From positions 62,001-126,000 of the forward strand of contig CAJUAO010000007.1 of NCBI GenBank assembly GCA_910584685.1: a DNA stretch of 64,000 bases, given 5' to 3'. Shown here in pieces: positions 1-8,431 of the stretch; within the stretch, counting starts at the first letter, position 1; every line of letters begins with the position of its first letter. The DNA is from an uncultured Lachnospiraceae bacterium. Lineage in GTDB: Bacteria; Bacillota; Clostridia; Lachnospirales; Lachnospiraceae. Both the position numbers and the translations under genes were made by a program. The notes beneath the pieces were generated by a model. It was not told where the DNA came from. It did no database searches and worked only from the letters and a program-made list of their open reading frames with translations.

Positions 1-734
1 TGATAAATAAAATTACTCTGAATTACCATAGGGTTACAAAAATAAAACCCGGTCAGAAGCCGGAAGGTGCAGAGTGGGAATTTGTAACCTGGGATTATAC
101 CGAGCAACTGATTATCGATAGAGTCGCGGAAACATTGGAGCATATTCAGAATATCGGCACCGGATGCAAGGTTTCTCGTAAGTATGAAATTGAAGGTGGC
201 ATCGAGAGTCTGCTTGAAAATTTCGATGCAGAGGACTTGTTTGCCCACATTGAAGGAAATCCCGATGATGTGATAGACACACCAAACGAAACGAAGGATT
301 ACACCATAACAATCGAGTATAAGAAAAATCCGAGCCGTACCATCTCGGGCAGCTACGATAAAAATGGTCTGCCGGATGACTTCGCAGATTTTGCGGAAAC
401 GGTATTTGATTTCATTCGTTTCTATGGCTTGGGAGAAATTCTTGACCCATCGGTCTATGGCAAAGCAAAACGCCGCAAATCGGAATACATTTTTTGTAGT
501 GTTACCTTTGATGAGGGGTATAAGAGTTATTATTATCTGACTGATGATGACAGCATAGAAATCGGTGATTTTGTTCTTGTGCCTGCGGGCAAGAACAACC
601 ATGAGGCAGTTGTAGAGGTAGTGAACATCGAATACTTCGATGAAGAGAATGTTCCGCTACCTGTCGAAAAGACAAAGCGAATCATCCGTAAATGTACGGA
701 CGAGGATTTTGATTTGCCAGAAGAATTAAATTAA
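1..734 (+). CDS. Unknown protein, 5'-truncated by window edge
   Basis: The reading frame is open from base 3 with no stop, so the gene begins before the window; the first good initiation codon inside it (TTG at 135) has no clear ribosome site. About 243 residues are visible. The last 80 or so residues look like a beta-rich module ('GDFVLVPAG..NHEAVVEVVNIEYF') followed by a conserved 'EKTKRIIRKC' tail; I recognise this pattern from uncharacterised Firmicute proteins but cannot assign a function. The protein is acidic, with no signal peptide or membrane segment. The next gene's Shine-Dalgarno overlaps its stop codon, so the two are probably co-transcribed and translationally coupled. Confidence 0.75.
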   Translation, partial: INKITLNYHRVTKIKPGQKPEGAEWEFVTWDYTEQLIIDRVAETLEHIQNIGTGCKVSRKYEIEGGIESLLENFDAEDLFAHIEGNPDDVIDTPNETKDYTITIEYKKNPSRTISGSYDKNGLPDDFADFAETVFDFIRFYGLGEILDPSVYGKAKRRKSEYIFCSVTFDEGYKSYYYLTDDDSIEIGDFVLVPAGKNNHEAVVEVVNIEYFDEENVPLPVEKTKRIIRKCTDEDFDLPEELN

Positions 735-747
735 GGAGATGGAAAGA

Positions 748-1353
748 ATGGAATATACAAACAACGAAAAACAAATTCTTTCCCTTATGGAAAGAACAGA
801 TTTTAGAAATTTGTCAAAAAACGATGTGTTGAGTTATGCATCAAAGCTAAATGAGTTGCGCCCGGAAGTTGCTCAGCAAGTAATCGCACAGTTTCCTGAA
901 CTTGCAAAACTAATCCAATCTACGATGGCTGAATATAAAGATATTTTGGAAAAGATTGTTGCAAGTGACGATGAAAGCACAAATCAGGTCTATGGTGTTA
1001 TAAACAAAGAAGTCGATAATGCAGCTGAAAGCAGAAAAGAATTTATAGAGTATGCGGATAAGGTTCGTGCGGATTTAAGTAAATGTCTGGATAATCCCAA
1101 TTTAACAGCGGAACAACAAAAAGATATTCTGGACCGTCAGATGGAAATTTTTAAAGCTGTAGACAAAAAGGATACCGAAATTCGTGAACACGAGATGGAA
1201 ATGGCTCGTATGGCAGATAAGAAGGATACGGAAAAGAAAGAGTTTAACTGGAAAGTTCTTGGTGCAGCAAGTTTTGTTGTGCTTACTGCGGTAGGAATTG
1301 GTACGGCTGCATTAGGCGGAAAATTTGACTTTAAGCTACCGAAGAAGAATTGA
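748..1353 (+). CDS. Unknown coiled-coil protein with C-terminal membrane helix
   Basis: No family is recognised. The protein has about 200 residues: a charged, helix-rich body (Glu/Lys/Asp-rich, probably coiled coil, residues 20-165) and one hydrophobic segment near the C-terminus ('VLGAASFVVLTAVGIGTAAL') ending in a Lys-rich tail. That suggests a C-tail-anchored protein with its bulk in the cytoplasm. An upstream ATG at 739 lies directly against the AAGGAG at 733-738, so the ATG at 748, nine bases from that site, is the likelier start. It follows the previous gene immediately and precedes a HEPN gene, so the three may form one small operon. Confidence 0.7.
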   Translation: MEYTNNEKQILSLMERTDFRNLSKNDVLSYASKLNELRPEVAQQVIAQFPELAKLIQSTMAEYKDILEKIVASDDESTNQVYGVINKEVDNAAESRKEFIEYADKVRADLSKCLDNPNLTAEQQKDILDRQMEIFKAVDKKDTEIREHEMEMARMADKKDTEKKEFNWKVLGAASFVVLTAVGIGTAALGGKFDFKLPKKN

Positions 1354-1369
1354 AACGGAGGTAAATGCG

Positions 1370-2239
1370 ATGAGTGATTATACATATTCGTTACCTTTTT
1401 CAAATGATAGATTTATGAAGGGCATTATTATGATGCTCAAAAAAGAGAATAAATATGACCTTGCCAATTTATTAAGAGGTGCAAATGTTCAAGTAGAAAA
1501 GGGTACCTATTCGTATTATGATGGTGGTTGGGGAAGAAGCAATGCTCTGGCAGCCTATGTAACTTTTTTTGTTAATCCAGAATATTTGGATATCCTTGAT
1601 TCTGAAGAAAACAAAAAGACGTTGGATAAAATTTGTAGTGGTCTAATACCTCCCGATGTTGGTTTCGACATTAAAAGCATTTCATTCAATATGGATTTAA
1701 CTAAAGATTTTGAGTTAGAAGATGATTTGATTTCTGATTTAGAGAACAATGTTAATTCTAAAGCCTATAAAATAATGGGTGAACTTCTTCCAGAAGATAT
1801 TAGAACGAAAGGTTATCAAATGGCAGAGGCATACACCTATCTTTATTCGGTTGAAAACTCTTTGAGGCTATTTATTGAGAAAGTGGCAAAGGAAAAATAC
1901 GGTGATGATTATTTTTCGCAGCTCACCATTCCAAGCAGTTTGCAAAGAACTATTTCTGGAAGACAAAAAAATGACGAATCTAACAAATGGTTAAGCGTCA
2001 GAGGAACAGAACTGTTTTATTTGGATTTCAAGGATTTGGGAGCGGTAATCGACAATAATTGGGATATTTTTAAAGATTATTTTCCGAGCCAGTCTTTTAT
2101 TCTGCCTAAACTGAATGATATGGCAGAATGCAGAAATAAAATTGCACATAATAGCTATATCGACGATTTAGAAAGAAATTTGATGAAAACATATTATAAT
2201 GTTATTTTGAGACAAATATCGGATTCTACCGATAAGTAG
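1370..2239 (+). CDS. HEPN (Swt1-like) domain protein
   Basis: The ATG at 1370 follows a GGAGG at 1357-1361. The protein has about 289 residues. Its C-terminal half is helical and carries the HEPN hallmark R-x4-H as R255-N-K-I-A-H260, with an acidic residue just before it. HEPN domains are often RNases or nucleotidyltransferase partners in abortive-infection and toxin systems; that is family knowledge, and the activity here is inferred. The N-terminal 150 residues are unfamiliar and may be a sensor or effector part. No obvious antitoxin (MNT or MazE-like) sits next to it, though the two preceding unknown genes could act with it. Confidence 0.6.
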   Translation: MSDYTYSLPFSNDRFMKGIIMMLKKENKYDLANLLRGANVQVEKGTYSYYDGGWGRSNALAAYVTFFVNPEYLDILDSEENKKTLDKICSGLIPPDVGFDIKSISFNMDLTKDFELEDDLISDLENNVNSKAYKIMGELLPEDIRTKGYQMAEAYTYLYSVENSLRLFIEKVAKEKYGDDYFSQLTIPSSLQRTISGRQKNDESNKWLSVRGTELFYLDFKDLGAVIDNNWDIFKDYFPSQSFILPKLNDMAECRNKIAHNSYIDDLERNLMKTYYNVILRQISDSTDK

Positions 2240-2275
2240 AGTGGAAATATTCCCGCAAACGAAAAAACTGTAAAA

Positions 2276-2690
2276 AAGGCTGTGGATATGTTCCCTCGAA
2301 CCTAAAAACAGCGAGGAAATTCAGCGTATCCAGACGAGCCATGTTGAAACCATTGTACTTTTGTCCCACAAATCACCAGATAGTGTCATTAATGTGACGG
2401 TGGAATTTTGAGAAGGCGAGGGAAAAGTACCTTTAGATTCAATAGCAGAGCGGGCAAAGAAATATCAGCCGAAACCGAAAATTACATATAAAATGATACA
2501 GGAATATATTGAAAAGAAATATGGATTTAAAGTACATACTGCGTATATTGCAGAGGTGAAAAGGTCTTTAGGATTGACGATGTATGGTGCGCCTAATGCA
2601 GTAGAAGAATTAAAGTATCCGAGGAAGCGTTCACCGAAAGAGAAGGTAGAAGCGATAACGGATGCACTTAAATATTTTGAGGTAATTTAA
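2276..2690 (+). pseudogene. Decayed C-terminal tail of RlmD-type 23S rRNA methyltransferase (copy 1)
   Basis: The phrase 'AVDMFPRT' (from 2276) is followed by about 30 unrelated bases and a frame change. From 2334 the frame reads 'SHVETIVLLSHKSPDSVINV', hits an in-frame TGA at 2409-2411 where Gly is expected, and resumes through 'KMIQEYIEKKYGFKVHTAYI' to the stop at 2690. This matches the C-terminal extension I know from clostridial RlmD/RumA (uracil-1939 methyltransferase); no catalytic domain is present. The insertion and the nonsense codon mark it as a remnant. The tail from 2493 is intact enough that it may still be translated. Confidence 0.65.
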
Positions 2691-2983
2691 TGGATGAGAG
2701 GATTTATCAGATTGCAGAGCAGATAAATGAAATACATCAAAAAGCCTATGAGGTTTATTTGCCGTGGGTTGAAGATGTGTGTAGCAGAATCGTGTCAGAA
2801 GTTGAATTATCACATTTGTTTGATTATTTACTGGATTTTGCATGTGATGAAAAAATATTGGTGTTGTATAAGAAAGTGTGTAGAAAATATTTATATGTAT
2901 ATCCGAGGTGCATCAAATTTTATATTGAAACGTATCGGGAAATGTGGGAAGATAAAGAAAAAGAATTGGAAAACAATACTTAA
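2690..2983 (+). CDS. Unknown small helical protein
   Basis: The start ATG overlaps the last base of the preceding RlmD-tail stop (TAATG), a typical coupling arrangement, and the pairing seems to predate the decay of that tail. The protein has 97 residues, is acidic and predicted helical, with no membrane segment or known motif. I recall similar small proteins beside RlmD tails in other Lachnospiraceae, but no function can be given. A second overlapping frame at 2727-2999 is Lys/Cys-rich, low-complexity and not convincing. Confidence 0.55.
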   Translation: MDERIYQIAEQINEIHQKAYEVYLPWVEDVCSRIVSEVELSHLFDYLLDFACDEKILVLYKKVCRKYLYVYPRCIKFYIETYREMWEDKEKELENNT

Positions 2984-3028
2984 ATTGAACAGAGCTTAAG
3001 CTTATGATGTGATAGAAGGAGAACGTGT

Positions 3029-3886
3029 ATGGCAAAAGTTATTAAAGAGACTATTCATGCTAAAGGTATTGATATTGGCATCTATACAACAAATTTTGAA
3101 AATGAATTTATCTCATTAACGGATATTGCAAAGTATCGAAATGAGGATGACCCAAGATTTGTGATTCAAAACTGGATGCGTAATCGTAATACGATAGAAT
3201 TTTTGAGCGTTTGGGAAGAGTTGCATAATCCAGATTTTAACCGTGTGCAATTCGAGGCGGTTAAAAACGAGGCGGGTCTGAATCGTTTTGTTATGACACC
3301 GACAAAGTGGATTACACAGATGAATGCTATTGGCATTGTTTCAAAAGCAGGACGATATGGCGGAACATATGCCCATAGTGATATTGCTATGTCTTTTGCA
3401 ACTTGGATTTCACCCGAATTTCAATTATATATCATGAAGGATTATAGGAGATTAAAGGCAGATGAGAACAGCCGACTGTCTTTGAATTGGAATTTAAATA
3501 GAGAAATTTCTAAGTTAAATTATAGGATACACACGGATGCCATCAAGGATAATTTAATACCACCAGAGTTAACGCCAGCACAGGTGGCTTATACATATGC
3601 CAATGAAGCAGATATGTTGAATGTTGTTTTGTTTGGAAAAACAGCAAGGCAATGGAAAGATGAAAATCCAACTGAAAAAGGAAATATGCGAGATTTGGCA
3701 ACGTTGAATCAATTATTAGTGCTTGCGAATCTGGAAAGCTATAATGCTGTTTTGATTAATCAAGGGAAGAATCAAAAAGAGCGTATGGAATTACTTCGGC
3801 AGTTAGCAATACAACAGTTACAGACATTGGAGAAGGTAAGTTTAAATAATTTGCCGAAATTAGGAGTTGACCAAGAGAAGAATTAG
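3029..3886 (+). CDS. KilA-N domain protein
   Basis: The ATG follows AGAAGGAGA with good spacing. The protein has 285 residues. The N-terminal 140 or so residues match the KilA-N domain: 'FISLTDIAKY', then 'VIQNWMRNRNTIEFLSVWE', then a 'GRYGGTYAHSDIAMSFATWI' core followed by 'FQLYIMKDYRRL'. KilA-N proteins are DNA-binding proteins of phages and mobile elements. The C-terminal half is a helical extension seen in the bacterial chromosomal versions ('ANEADMLNVVLFGKTARQWK'). It probably belongs to a mobile or defence region rather than the core genome, in keeping with its RlmD-tail, HEPN and pseudogene neighbours. Confidence 0.85.
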   Translation: MAKVIKETIHAKGIDIGIYTTNFENEFISLTDIAKYRNEDDPRFVIQNWMRNRNTIEFLSVWEELHNPDFNRVQFEAVKNEAGLNRFVMTPTKWITQMNAIGIVSKAGRYGGTYAHSDIAMSFATWISPEFQLYIMKDYRRLKADENSRLSLNWNLNREISKLNYRIHTDAIKDNLIPPELTPAQVAYTYANEADMLNVVLFGKTARQWKDENPTEKGNMRDLATLNQLLVLANLESYNAVLINQGKNQKERMELLRQLAIQQLQTLEKVSLNNLPKLGVDQEKN

Positions 3887-3945
3887 ACGGTATAAAAATG
3901 CTTTACAATAAACAGAGAAAGTAGAAGCGGTGAAAGGGAAATCTT

Positions 3946-4899
3946 ATGGGAAATGATGCATTTGTACATATTGCAAAAAAGAGGTATTCAAAAAAAGTGA
4001 TAGAAAATTTGTTGCAAATGATGGATTATAAAAAATGTGGAGAGGTATTTTATTGTGGAAATGATGCAGAATATAAATATTTTTCAGGAATAATAGTGTG
4101 GCAATGTGATGAGAACGAGAGTGAAGTAGTGTATTGGATACGAACCCAGGCATTTGCTAGTGGGTATGATATTAAAAAGCAAAATGATACTATTAGATAT
4201 TTTAAAAAATATTGTCAAGCATATTTTGAGAGTGATATTGGGAAAAATAGATATTTTGAAACAGGTAGATTGATTAAAGGAGCAGAAAGCGGATGTTATT
4301 TTGCTATACAGAATTTGGATAATCATTTTTCACTATTAAGCCATTCATTGAGTAAATATCCTGATGATGTAGAAGCCGAAAAAAGTATAGTAGAATTTGG
4401 ATTACCAACCCCAAGTAGCTTTAATGCAAATGTCTATTTATCATATTTATGTTCTTTGATAGAGGAGTTTTTTCGAGCGACATATATTGCTTTGCTTAAG
4501 TATTCTGATAATAAAGAAAAAATATTAAATATGAAATTTTCACCATATGATATGGTGGATATTAGTGAAGTAACGAAAACGGTTGAAGAAGTATATGCAA
4601 GAACATTATCGTTTCAGAATATAAAAAAAGTTACTTCAAATTTTAAGACACTAAATAGTAAAATAGATATAAGTAAACCACTTAAAGAACCTTACCATAA
4701 GAGAAGAGAAAGTTTATATGAGCAAATGGATAAAATTCTTGAGCGTAGACATGGAATGATACATAGAATGGAAATAGATTTAAATTATTCAACTCAAGAG
4801 CTAGAAAAAGACATAAAAGATGTTAAAGTTGCACTTAAGAGGGTTTATTTATATATTTGTAAACAGTACAGTTGGGAACCTGAAGAAATTATTATTTAA
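3946..4899 (+). CDS. HEPN-like domain protein
   Basis: The protein has 317 residues and starts at an ATG preceded by GAAAGGGAAA. It is very AT-rich. The N-terminal half (about 1-140) is an unrecognised, aromatic-rich domain. The C-terminal half begins with 'LIEEFFRATYIALLKYS' and contains E266-R-R-H, with the R-x4-H signature R268-H-G-M-I-H273, typical of RNase-type HEPN domains. Activity as a nuclease or toxin is inferred from the motif only. It is the second HEPN-type gene within 3 kb but is not similar in sequence to the first one (at 1370). Confidence 0.5.
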   Translation: MGNDAFVHIAKKRYSKKVIENLLQMMDYKKCGEVFYCGNDAEYKYFSGIIVWQCDENESEVVYWIRTQAFASGYDIKKQNDTIRYFKKYCQAYFESDIGKNRYFETGRLIKGAESGCYFAIQNLDNHFSLLSHSLSKYPDDVEAEKSIVEFGLPTPSSFNANVYLSYLCSLIEEFFRATYIALLKYSDNKEKILNMKFSPYDMVDISEVTKTVEEVYARTLSFQNIKKVTSNFKTLNSKIDISKPLKEPYHKRRESLYEQMDKILERRHGMIHRMEIDLNYSTQELEKDIKDVKVALKRVYLYICKQYSWEPEEIII

Positions 4900-5017
4900 G
4901 AGAACAAAAGAGAAATTCTTACAAAAGTAAGATTGGTTAGGAAACTTTTGGGGGCATCTGGTAATACCGTTGAGTGTGTTGTGTTGATGTCAAGATTTTA
5001 GTTGGAGGTGTATAGTA

Positions 5018-5692
5018 TTGATCAAACATATCATTTTTGACTGCTTTGGTACACTAATTGATACCGGAAACAACTCAATAAAAGCGGTTGAACAAATACT
5101 TTTTAATGTCGGTGCCAATGTAGACGCCAAAGAGTTTTATGAAGATTGGAAAGCAAATAAAAGACAGAAGATGAACACTTCAGTTTTTTTGAACGAGAAA
5201 GCGTTGTTTGAAGTTAGTCTGGCCGAAACATTTACGAAATATGGTATAACGGCGGACGCGTCAAAAGAGGTAAAACCGATGATTCGCTCCTTGTTTGCAG
5301 ATAGATTTGTTTTTTCGGATGTTCATGAAGCGTTAGCAAAGCTTGCAGAGAAAAATGTAGACTTTGCAATCGGCTCAATTACAGATACGGAGCCATTGCT
5401 TTATTATCTTGAATTGAACCAGCTTTCCTTTTCGCATATTTACACATCAGAAGATATGCAGGTCTATAAACCGAACATAAAATTTTATGATACAATTCTA
5501 CAAAGAAGCGGTTGGTTGGCAGAGGAATGTTTGTTTGTGGGTGACAGTTATATAGATGATGTATTAGGCCCTCAAAATATTGGAATGAAAACGGTGCTTT
5601 TGAACCGTAAGGCTCTTTATAAAAGTACTGAACTCACCCCTCAGCCGGATTTTGTGATTCATTCACTCCTTGAATTGTTAAAGGTTATATAA
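5018..5692 (+). CDS. HAD-superfamily hydrolase (subfamily IA)
   Basis: The start is TTG with GGAGG at 5004-5008. The protein has 224 residues and all the HAD motifs: the nucleophile in 'FDCFGTL' (D8), 'IGSITD' as motif II, the Lys of 'VYKPNIKFYD' and the acidic 'VGDSYIDDVLG'. The position two after the nucleophile is Phe rather than Asp, as in haloacid-dehalogenase-like or unusual phosphatase members, so a standard phosphatase mechanism is not assured. The substrate is unknown. The gene stands alone between HEPN and RlmD-tail remnants. Confidence 0.85.
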   Translation: MIKHIIFDCFGTLIDTGNNSIKAVEQILFNVGANVDAKEFYEDWKANKRQKMNTSVFLNEKALFEVSLAETFTKYGITADASKEVKPMIRSLFADRFVFSDVHEALAKLAEKNVDFAIGSITDTEPLLYYLELNQLSFSHIYTSEDMQVYKPNIKFYDTILQRSGWLAEECLFVGDSYIDDVLGPQNIGMKTVLLNRKALYKSTELTPQPDFVIHSLLELLKVI

Positions 5693-5710
5693 AGATACAG
5701 CAAAGCGGTT

Positions 5711-6118
5711 TGATATGTTCCCACAAATGGACAATATAGACAAATGGCGGTTGATAAGTTTCTGCATACCAATAGTGGAACTATATGTACTTTTTATCCG
5801 CTCGTTCCATGTTGAGACGGTATGCTTATTGTCCAAACTTAAAGTTGAGCATCATATTGAGGTGGAGGTAAACCTTGATGAGATGGATTTGACGGCGGCG
5901 GAGAGTAAGTCGACCTATGAGGAGATTAAGAAGTATGTGAGGGACATACGGGGTTGAAGGTTAGTAATCTGTATATTGCGCAAGTAAAGCGGAAATGTGG
6001 TATAATCGAGAGAGAAAATTATAATAAGGCAAAGTCTGAAGATACCACGCAGCCCAAATGTCCGCCAGAGAAGGAAGAAGCAATTGTGGAGGCATTGAAG
6101 GCATTTCAAATGATATAA
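5711..6118 (+). pseudogene. Decayed C-terminal tail of RlmD-type methyltransferase (copy 2)
   Basis: 'DMFP' at the start is followed by a foreign stretch. 'HVETVCLLSKL' then leads into 'NLDEMDLTAAESKSTYEEIK', ends at a TGA near 5956, and continues after a frameshift as 'LKVSNLYIAQVKRKCG' and 'PPEKEEAIVEALKAFQMI' with the stop at 6116-6118. This is the other common sequence class of the clostridial RlmD/RumA C-terminal extension, distinct from copy 1 at 2276. No methyltransferase domain remains. The same 'DMFP...HVET' junction is damaged in both copies, which suggests similar insertion or excision events. Confidence 0.65.
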
Positions 6119-6199
6119 AAGAAATAGGGTTGACAATAATGGAATTTAGAACACTTGAAATATCGGCTGAAAGACCGGGAGACGGAATTGGAGGATTAC

Positions 6200-7066
6200 A
6201 TGAAGAAATTGAAGGTAGCGCTGATCCAGTATGACACGGTCATGCCGGATATTAAACAGAATACAATAACAGCCATGAAGCTGATACGGGAAGCAGGCAA
6301 AAACGGTGCGGATATGGTGTTATTTCCAGAGTGCTTTCTCACAGCGTATGCGGCGCCGGATATCTGTGAGAAATTATTGCCGGTTCAGGAGATTGAAAAT
6401 GAACCTGAATTCATAAGATGGTGTGAGAATGCCTTGACAGAGGAGGAAGAGCATTTTAGACAAATCGCAAAGCTCGCCGCGCAGTTACAGATTGGCGTTG
6501 TCATAACTGGCTTCTCCAAAGGCGAGCGCTACCCGCAAAATACGGCGTGGGTGATTGGGCGGGACGGAAAAGTGATTCTCAAGTATTCCAAAGTACACAC
6601 CTGTGATTTTGATTGGGAGAGATATCTGGAATCCGGCGACTCCTTTCCCGTGTGCGAGTTTGACGAAATAACGATGGTGTGTATGATTTGTTATGACAGG
6701 GAGTATCCAGAGAGCGCCAGGGAGTTGATGCTAAATGGCGCAGAGCTTATTATGCATCCCAATAGCTGCGGCGGGATGCCCCCCAGACTAAAGGAATTGT
6801 CTGTGCGGGCTATGGAAAATATGGTCGGCATAGCGATGGCCAATCCTCCGGCGCGGGGAATGGGTAATTCCTGCGCATTTCATCCCATGGTGTGGACAAC
6901 AGAAGGTAAGCCGCTTGATAACACCATTTTTGTAGGAGATGAACTGGAAGAAGCGATCTACTATGTCGAGTTTGACATGGATGAAATCAGAGCATACCGA
7001 GAGCGTGAGGATTTAGGGAAATACCGAAAGACAAAGGCATACACGAATTGGGGGCATGAGGCATAA
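6200..7066 (+). CDS. Carbon-nitrogen hydrolase (nitrilase/amidase superfamily)
   Basis: The likely start is the ATG at 6200, with GGAGG at 6190-6194; a TTG-started frame 45 bases upstream is less likely. The protein has about 288 residues with the Glu-Lys-Cys triad: E44 in 'FPECF', K131 in 'KYSKVH', C164 in 'MICYDREYPE'. This is a cytosolic amidase such as a carbamoylputrescine, omega-amide or amide hydrolase; the substrate cannot be told. A TTGACA at 6130-6135 may belong to its promoter. No pathway neighbours help. Confidence 0.85.
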   Translation: MKKLKVALIQYDTVMPDIKQNTITAMKLIREAGKNGADMVLFPECFLTAYAAPDICEKLLPVQEIENEPEFIRWCENALTEEEEHFRQIAKLAAQLQIGVVITGFSKGERYPQNTAWVIGRDGKVILKYSKVHTCDFDWERYLESGDSFPVCEFDEITMVCMICYDREYPESARELMLNGAELIMHPNSCGGMPPRLKELSVRAMENMVGIAMANPPARGMGNSCAFHPMVWTTEGKPLDNTIFVGDELEEAIYYVEFDMDEIRAYREREDLGKYRKTKAYTNWGHEA

Positions 7067-7250
7067 ATTCACGATTGCTTGAATGACCCGCCAAAAATGG
7101 TGCATCGTTCAACTAATACCGTGATGATACTATATTTTATTAAATTATCGGCAATAATGCAAGAAAAGGCAACCCTTAATAATATCATTAAGACCGCACA
7201 ATGGAATCAATCATATTGTTACAGATGAAAGAAAGGAGAGGCAATATACA

Positions 7251-7860
7251 ATGGCAGGCTGGGTTACTCATTTGAGTATAGCAGATAAAATAATGAAAAA
7301 ACAAAACAGATTAGACAGACGTGGCTTTTGCGTGGGAAATATTGCGCCGGACTGTAATGTTGAAAATGAAGACTGGACATCCTTTACCCCGTCAAAAAAG
7401 ATTACACATTGGATGAGTAATGAAATAAAAACCGCATCTGATTGTGATTTGTTCTGTGATGAATACATACTTAACTGTTATGACAAATTGGAAGGAAAAG
7501 GCAAAGGGCTGTCCAAGGGATGATTGGGCTTCATTAAAAAAGATAATTCCAAGGGATTTAAGGGATAAAGAGATGTATGAAATGGAAGCAGAGTATTTAA
7601 GAGATAATCCGGATTCAGGATTTTTAACAGAGATTATACCCTTAAAGGAATTTCCGGATTATATAGATTACCTGCCTCATGGGTGTATAGTGAGAAAAAT
7701 CGGAATAATGGGATGGATGCCTGAGGTTGATGAGAATATGGCAAATTTAATTTCCATGACAAGGGAGGAATATAATTCATTTATTGAAGATACAGTAAGG
7801 CTTGTACAGGATAAGTTTACAGAAAAGGAATTATTTGATAAAATCAGCCGGTTTTGTTAG
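7251..7860 (+). pseudogene. Broken zinc-dependent phospholipase C-like gene
   Basis: The first frame, from the ATG at 7251 behind AAAGGAGAGG, encodes 'MAGWVTHLSIADKI' and 'GFCVGNIAPDCN', a start I know from clostridial proteins of the zinc-dependent phospholipase C fold. The matching C-terminus ('EMYEMEAEYLRDNPDSGFLT', 'LKEFPDYIDYLPHGCIVRKI') lies in another frame that opens near 7500. The middle of the family, where further metal ligands would sit, is missing. I read this as an internal deletion with frameshift near 7480-7510 and expect no active product. Two short separate proteins are the alternative. Confidence 0.6.
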
Positions 7861-7911
7861 AATGTAAGAGAGCGGCTAATATAATAAACAAACTTGAAAG
7901 GGGGATTTTAT

Positions 7912-7990
7912 ATGAGGAAACATGTTATGTCTGCATAGCACTGGCTATCGCAGCATCCGTAAGAGCGTGTTATAGCCAATGCTATTCCTA
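7912..7990 (+). pseudogene. Possible signal-peptide gene fragment with imperfect inverted repeat
   Basis: A GAAAGGGGG is followed by an ATG at 7912, but the frame stops after eight codons. A one-base shift gives a short hydrophobic run ('CIALAIAASV') like a signal peptide that soon ends. The same stretch has an imperfect 14-base inverted repeat, 7935-7948 against 7972-7985, with one mismatch. It may be the leftover start of a deleted secreted-protein gene, or a short hairpin element. Evidence is thin. Confidence 0.3.
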
Positions 7991-8017
7991 AGAAAAATTA
8001 ATTTTAGGAGGGCAAGG

Positions 8018-8299
8018 ATGGGCTATAAAAGAGCAGAGGAAATTCTGCCAAAGGAAATAATAGAATTAATACAAAAGTATGTTGACGGAGAAAGCATTTA
8101 TATTCCAAGAAAAAAGGATAACAGACAGGAATGGGGAGAAGCTACTCATATTAAGCAGAAGCTGCTGCAAAGAAATAAGGAGATTTTTAAGGATTATAAG
8201 AATGGCTGCAGCGTCATAAGGCTTTCAGAAAAATACTTTCTATCGGAAAAAAGCATACAGCGTATTTTACAGGAAATGAAAAAACGTAATATTAAGTGA
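8018..8299 (+). CDS. CD3324-family putative DNA-binding regulator
   Basis: The ATG at 8018 sits behind AGGAGGG. The protein has 93 residues, beginning 'MGYKRAEEILPKEIIELIQK', then 'DGESIYIPRK', and ending in a helix-turn-helix ('IRLSEKYFLSEKSIQRILQ'). This matches the small CD3324 family related to Mor-type activators. Its target is unknown. A strong terminator follows directly, so it is probably monocistronic. Confidence 0.75.
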   Translation: MGYKRAEEILPKEIIELIQKYVDGESIYIPRKKDNRQEWGEATHIKQKLLQRNKEIFKDYKNGCSVIRLSEKYFLSEKSIQRILQEMKKRNIK

Positions 8300-8333
8300 G
8301 GATGTTCTTTAATGAACACCCTCATTTTTTTTT
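8297..8333 (+). terminator. Rho-independent terminator
   Basis: TGAGG-ATGTTC and GAACAC-CCTCA form a stem of about 11 bp around a TTTAAT loop, with one mismatch, followed by nine or more T residues. It ends the CD3324-family gene. Confidence 0.85.
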
Positions 8334-8431
8334 GAAAAAAAGAATAAGGTTGATAGGAAATGGTTAAGGGGTATATATTATTCAGGCAGGCAGAAAATAT
8401 CTGTAATTAAATTATATGAAAGGAATATAAA

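Noticed and set aside
2727..2999. Alternative frame overlapping the small unknown gene at 2690
   Set aside because: The frame at 2690 is coupled to the preceding stop and has normal composition; this one is Lys/Cys/Ile-rich with no ribosome site.
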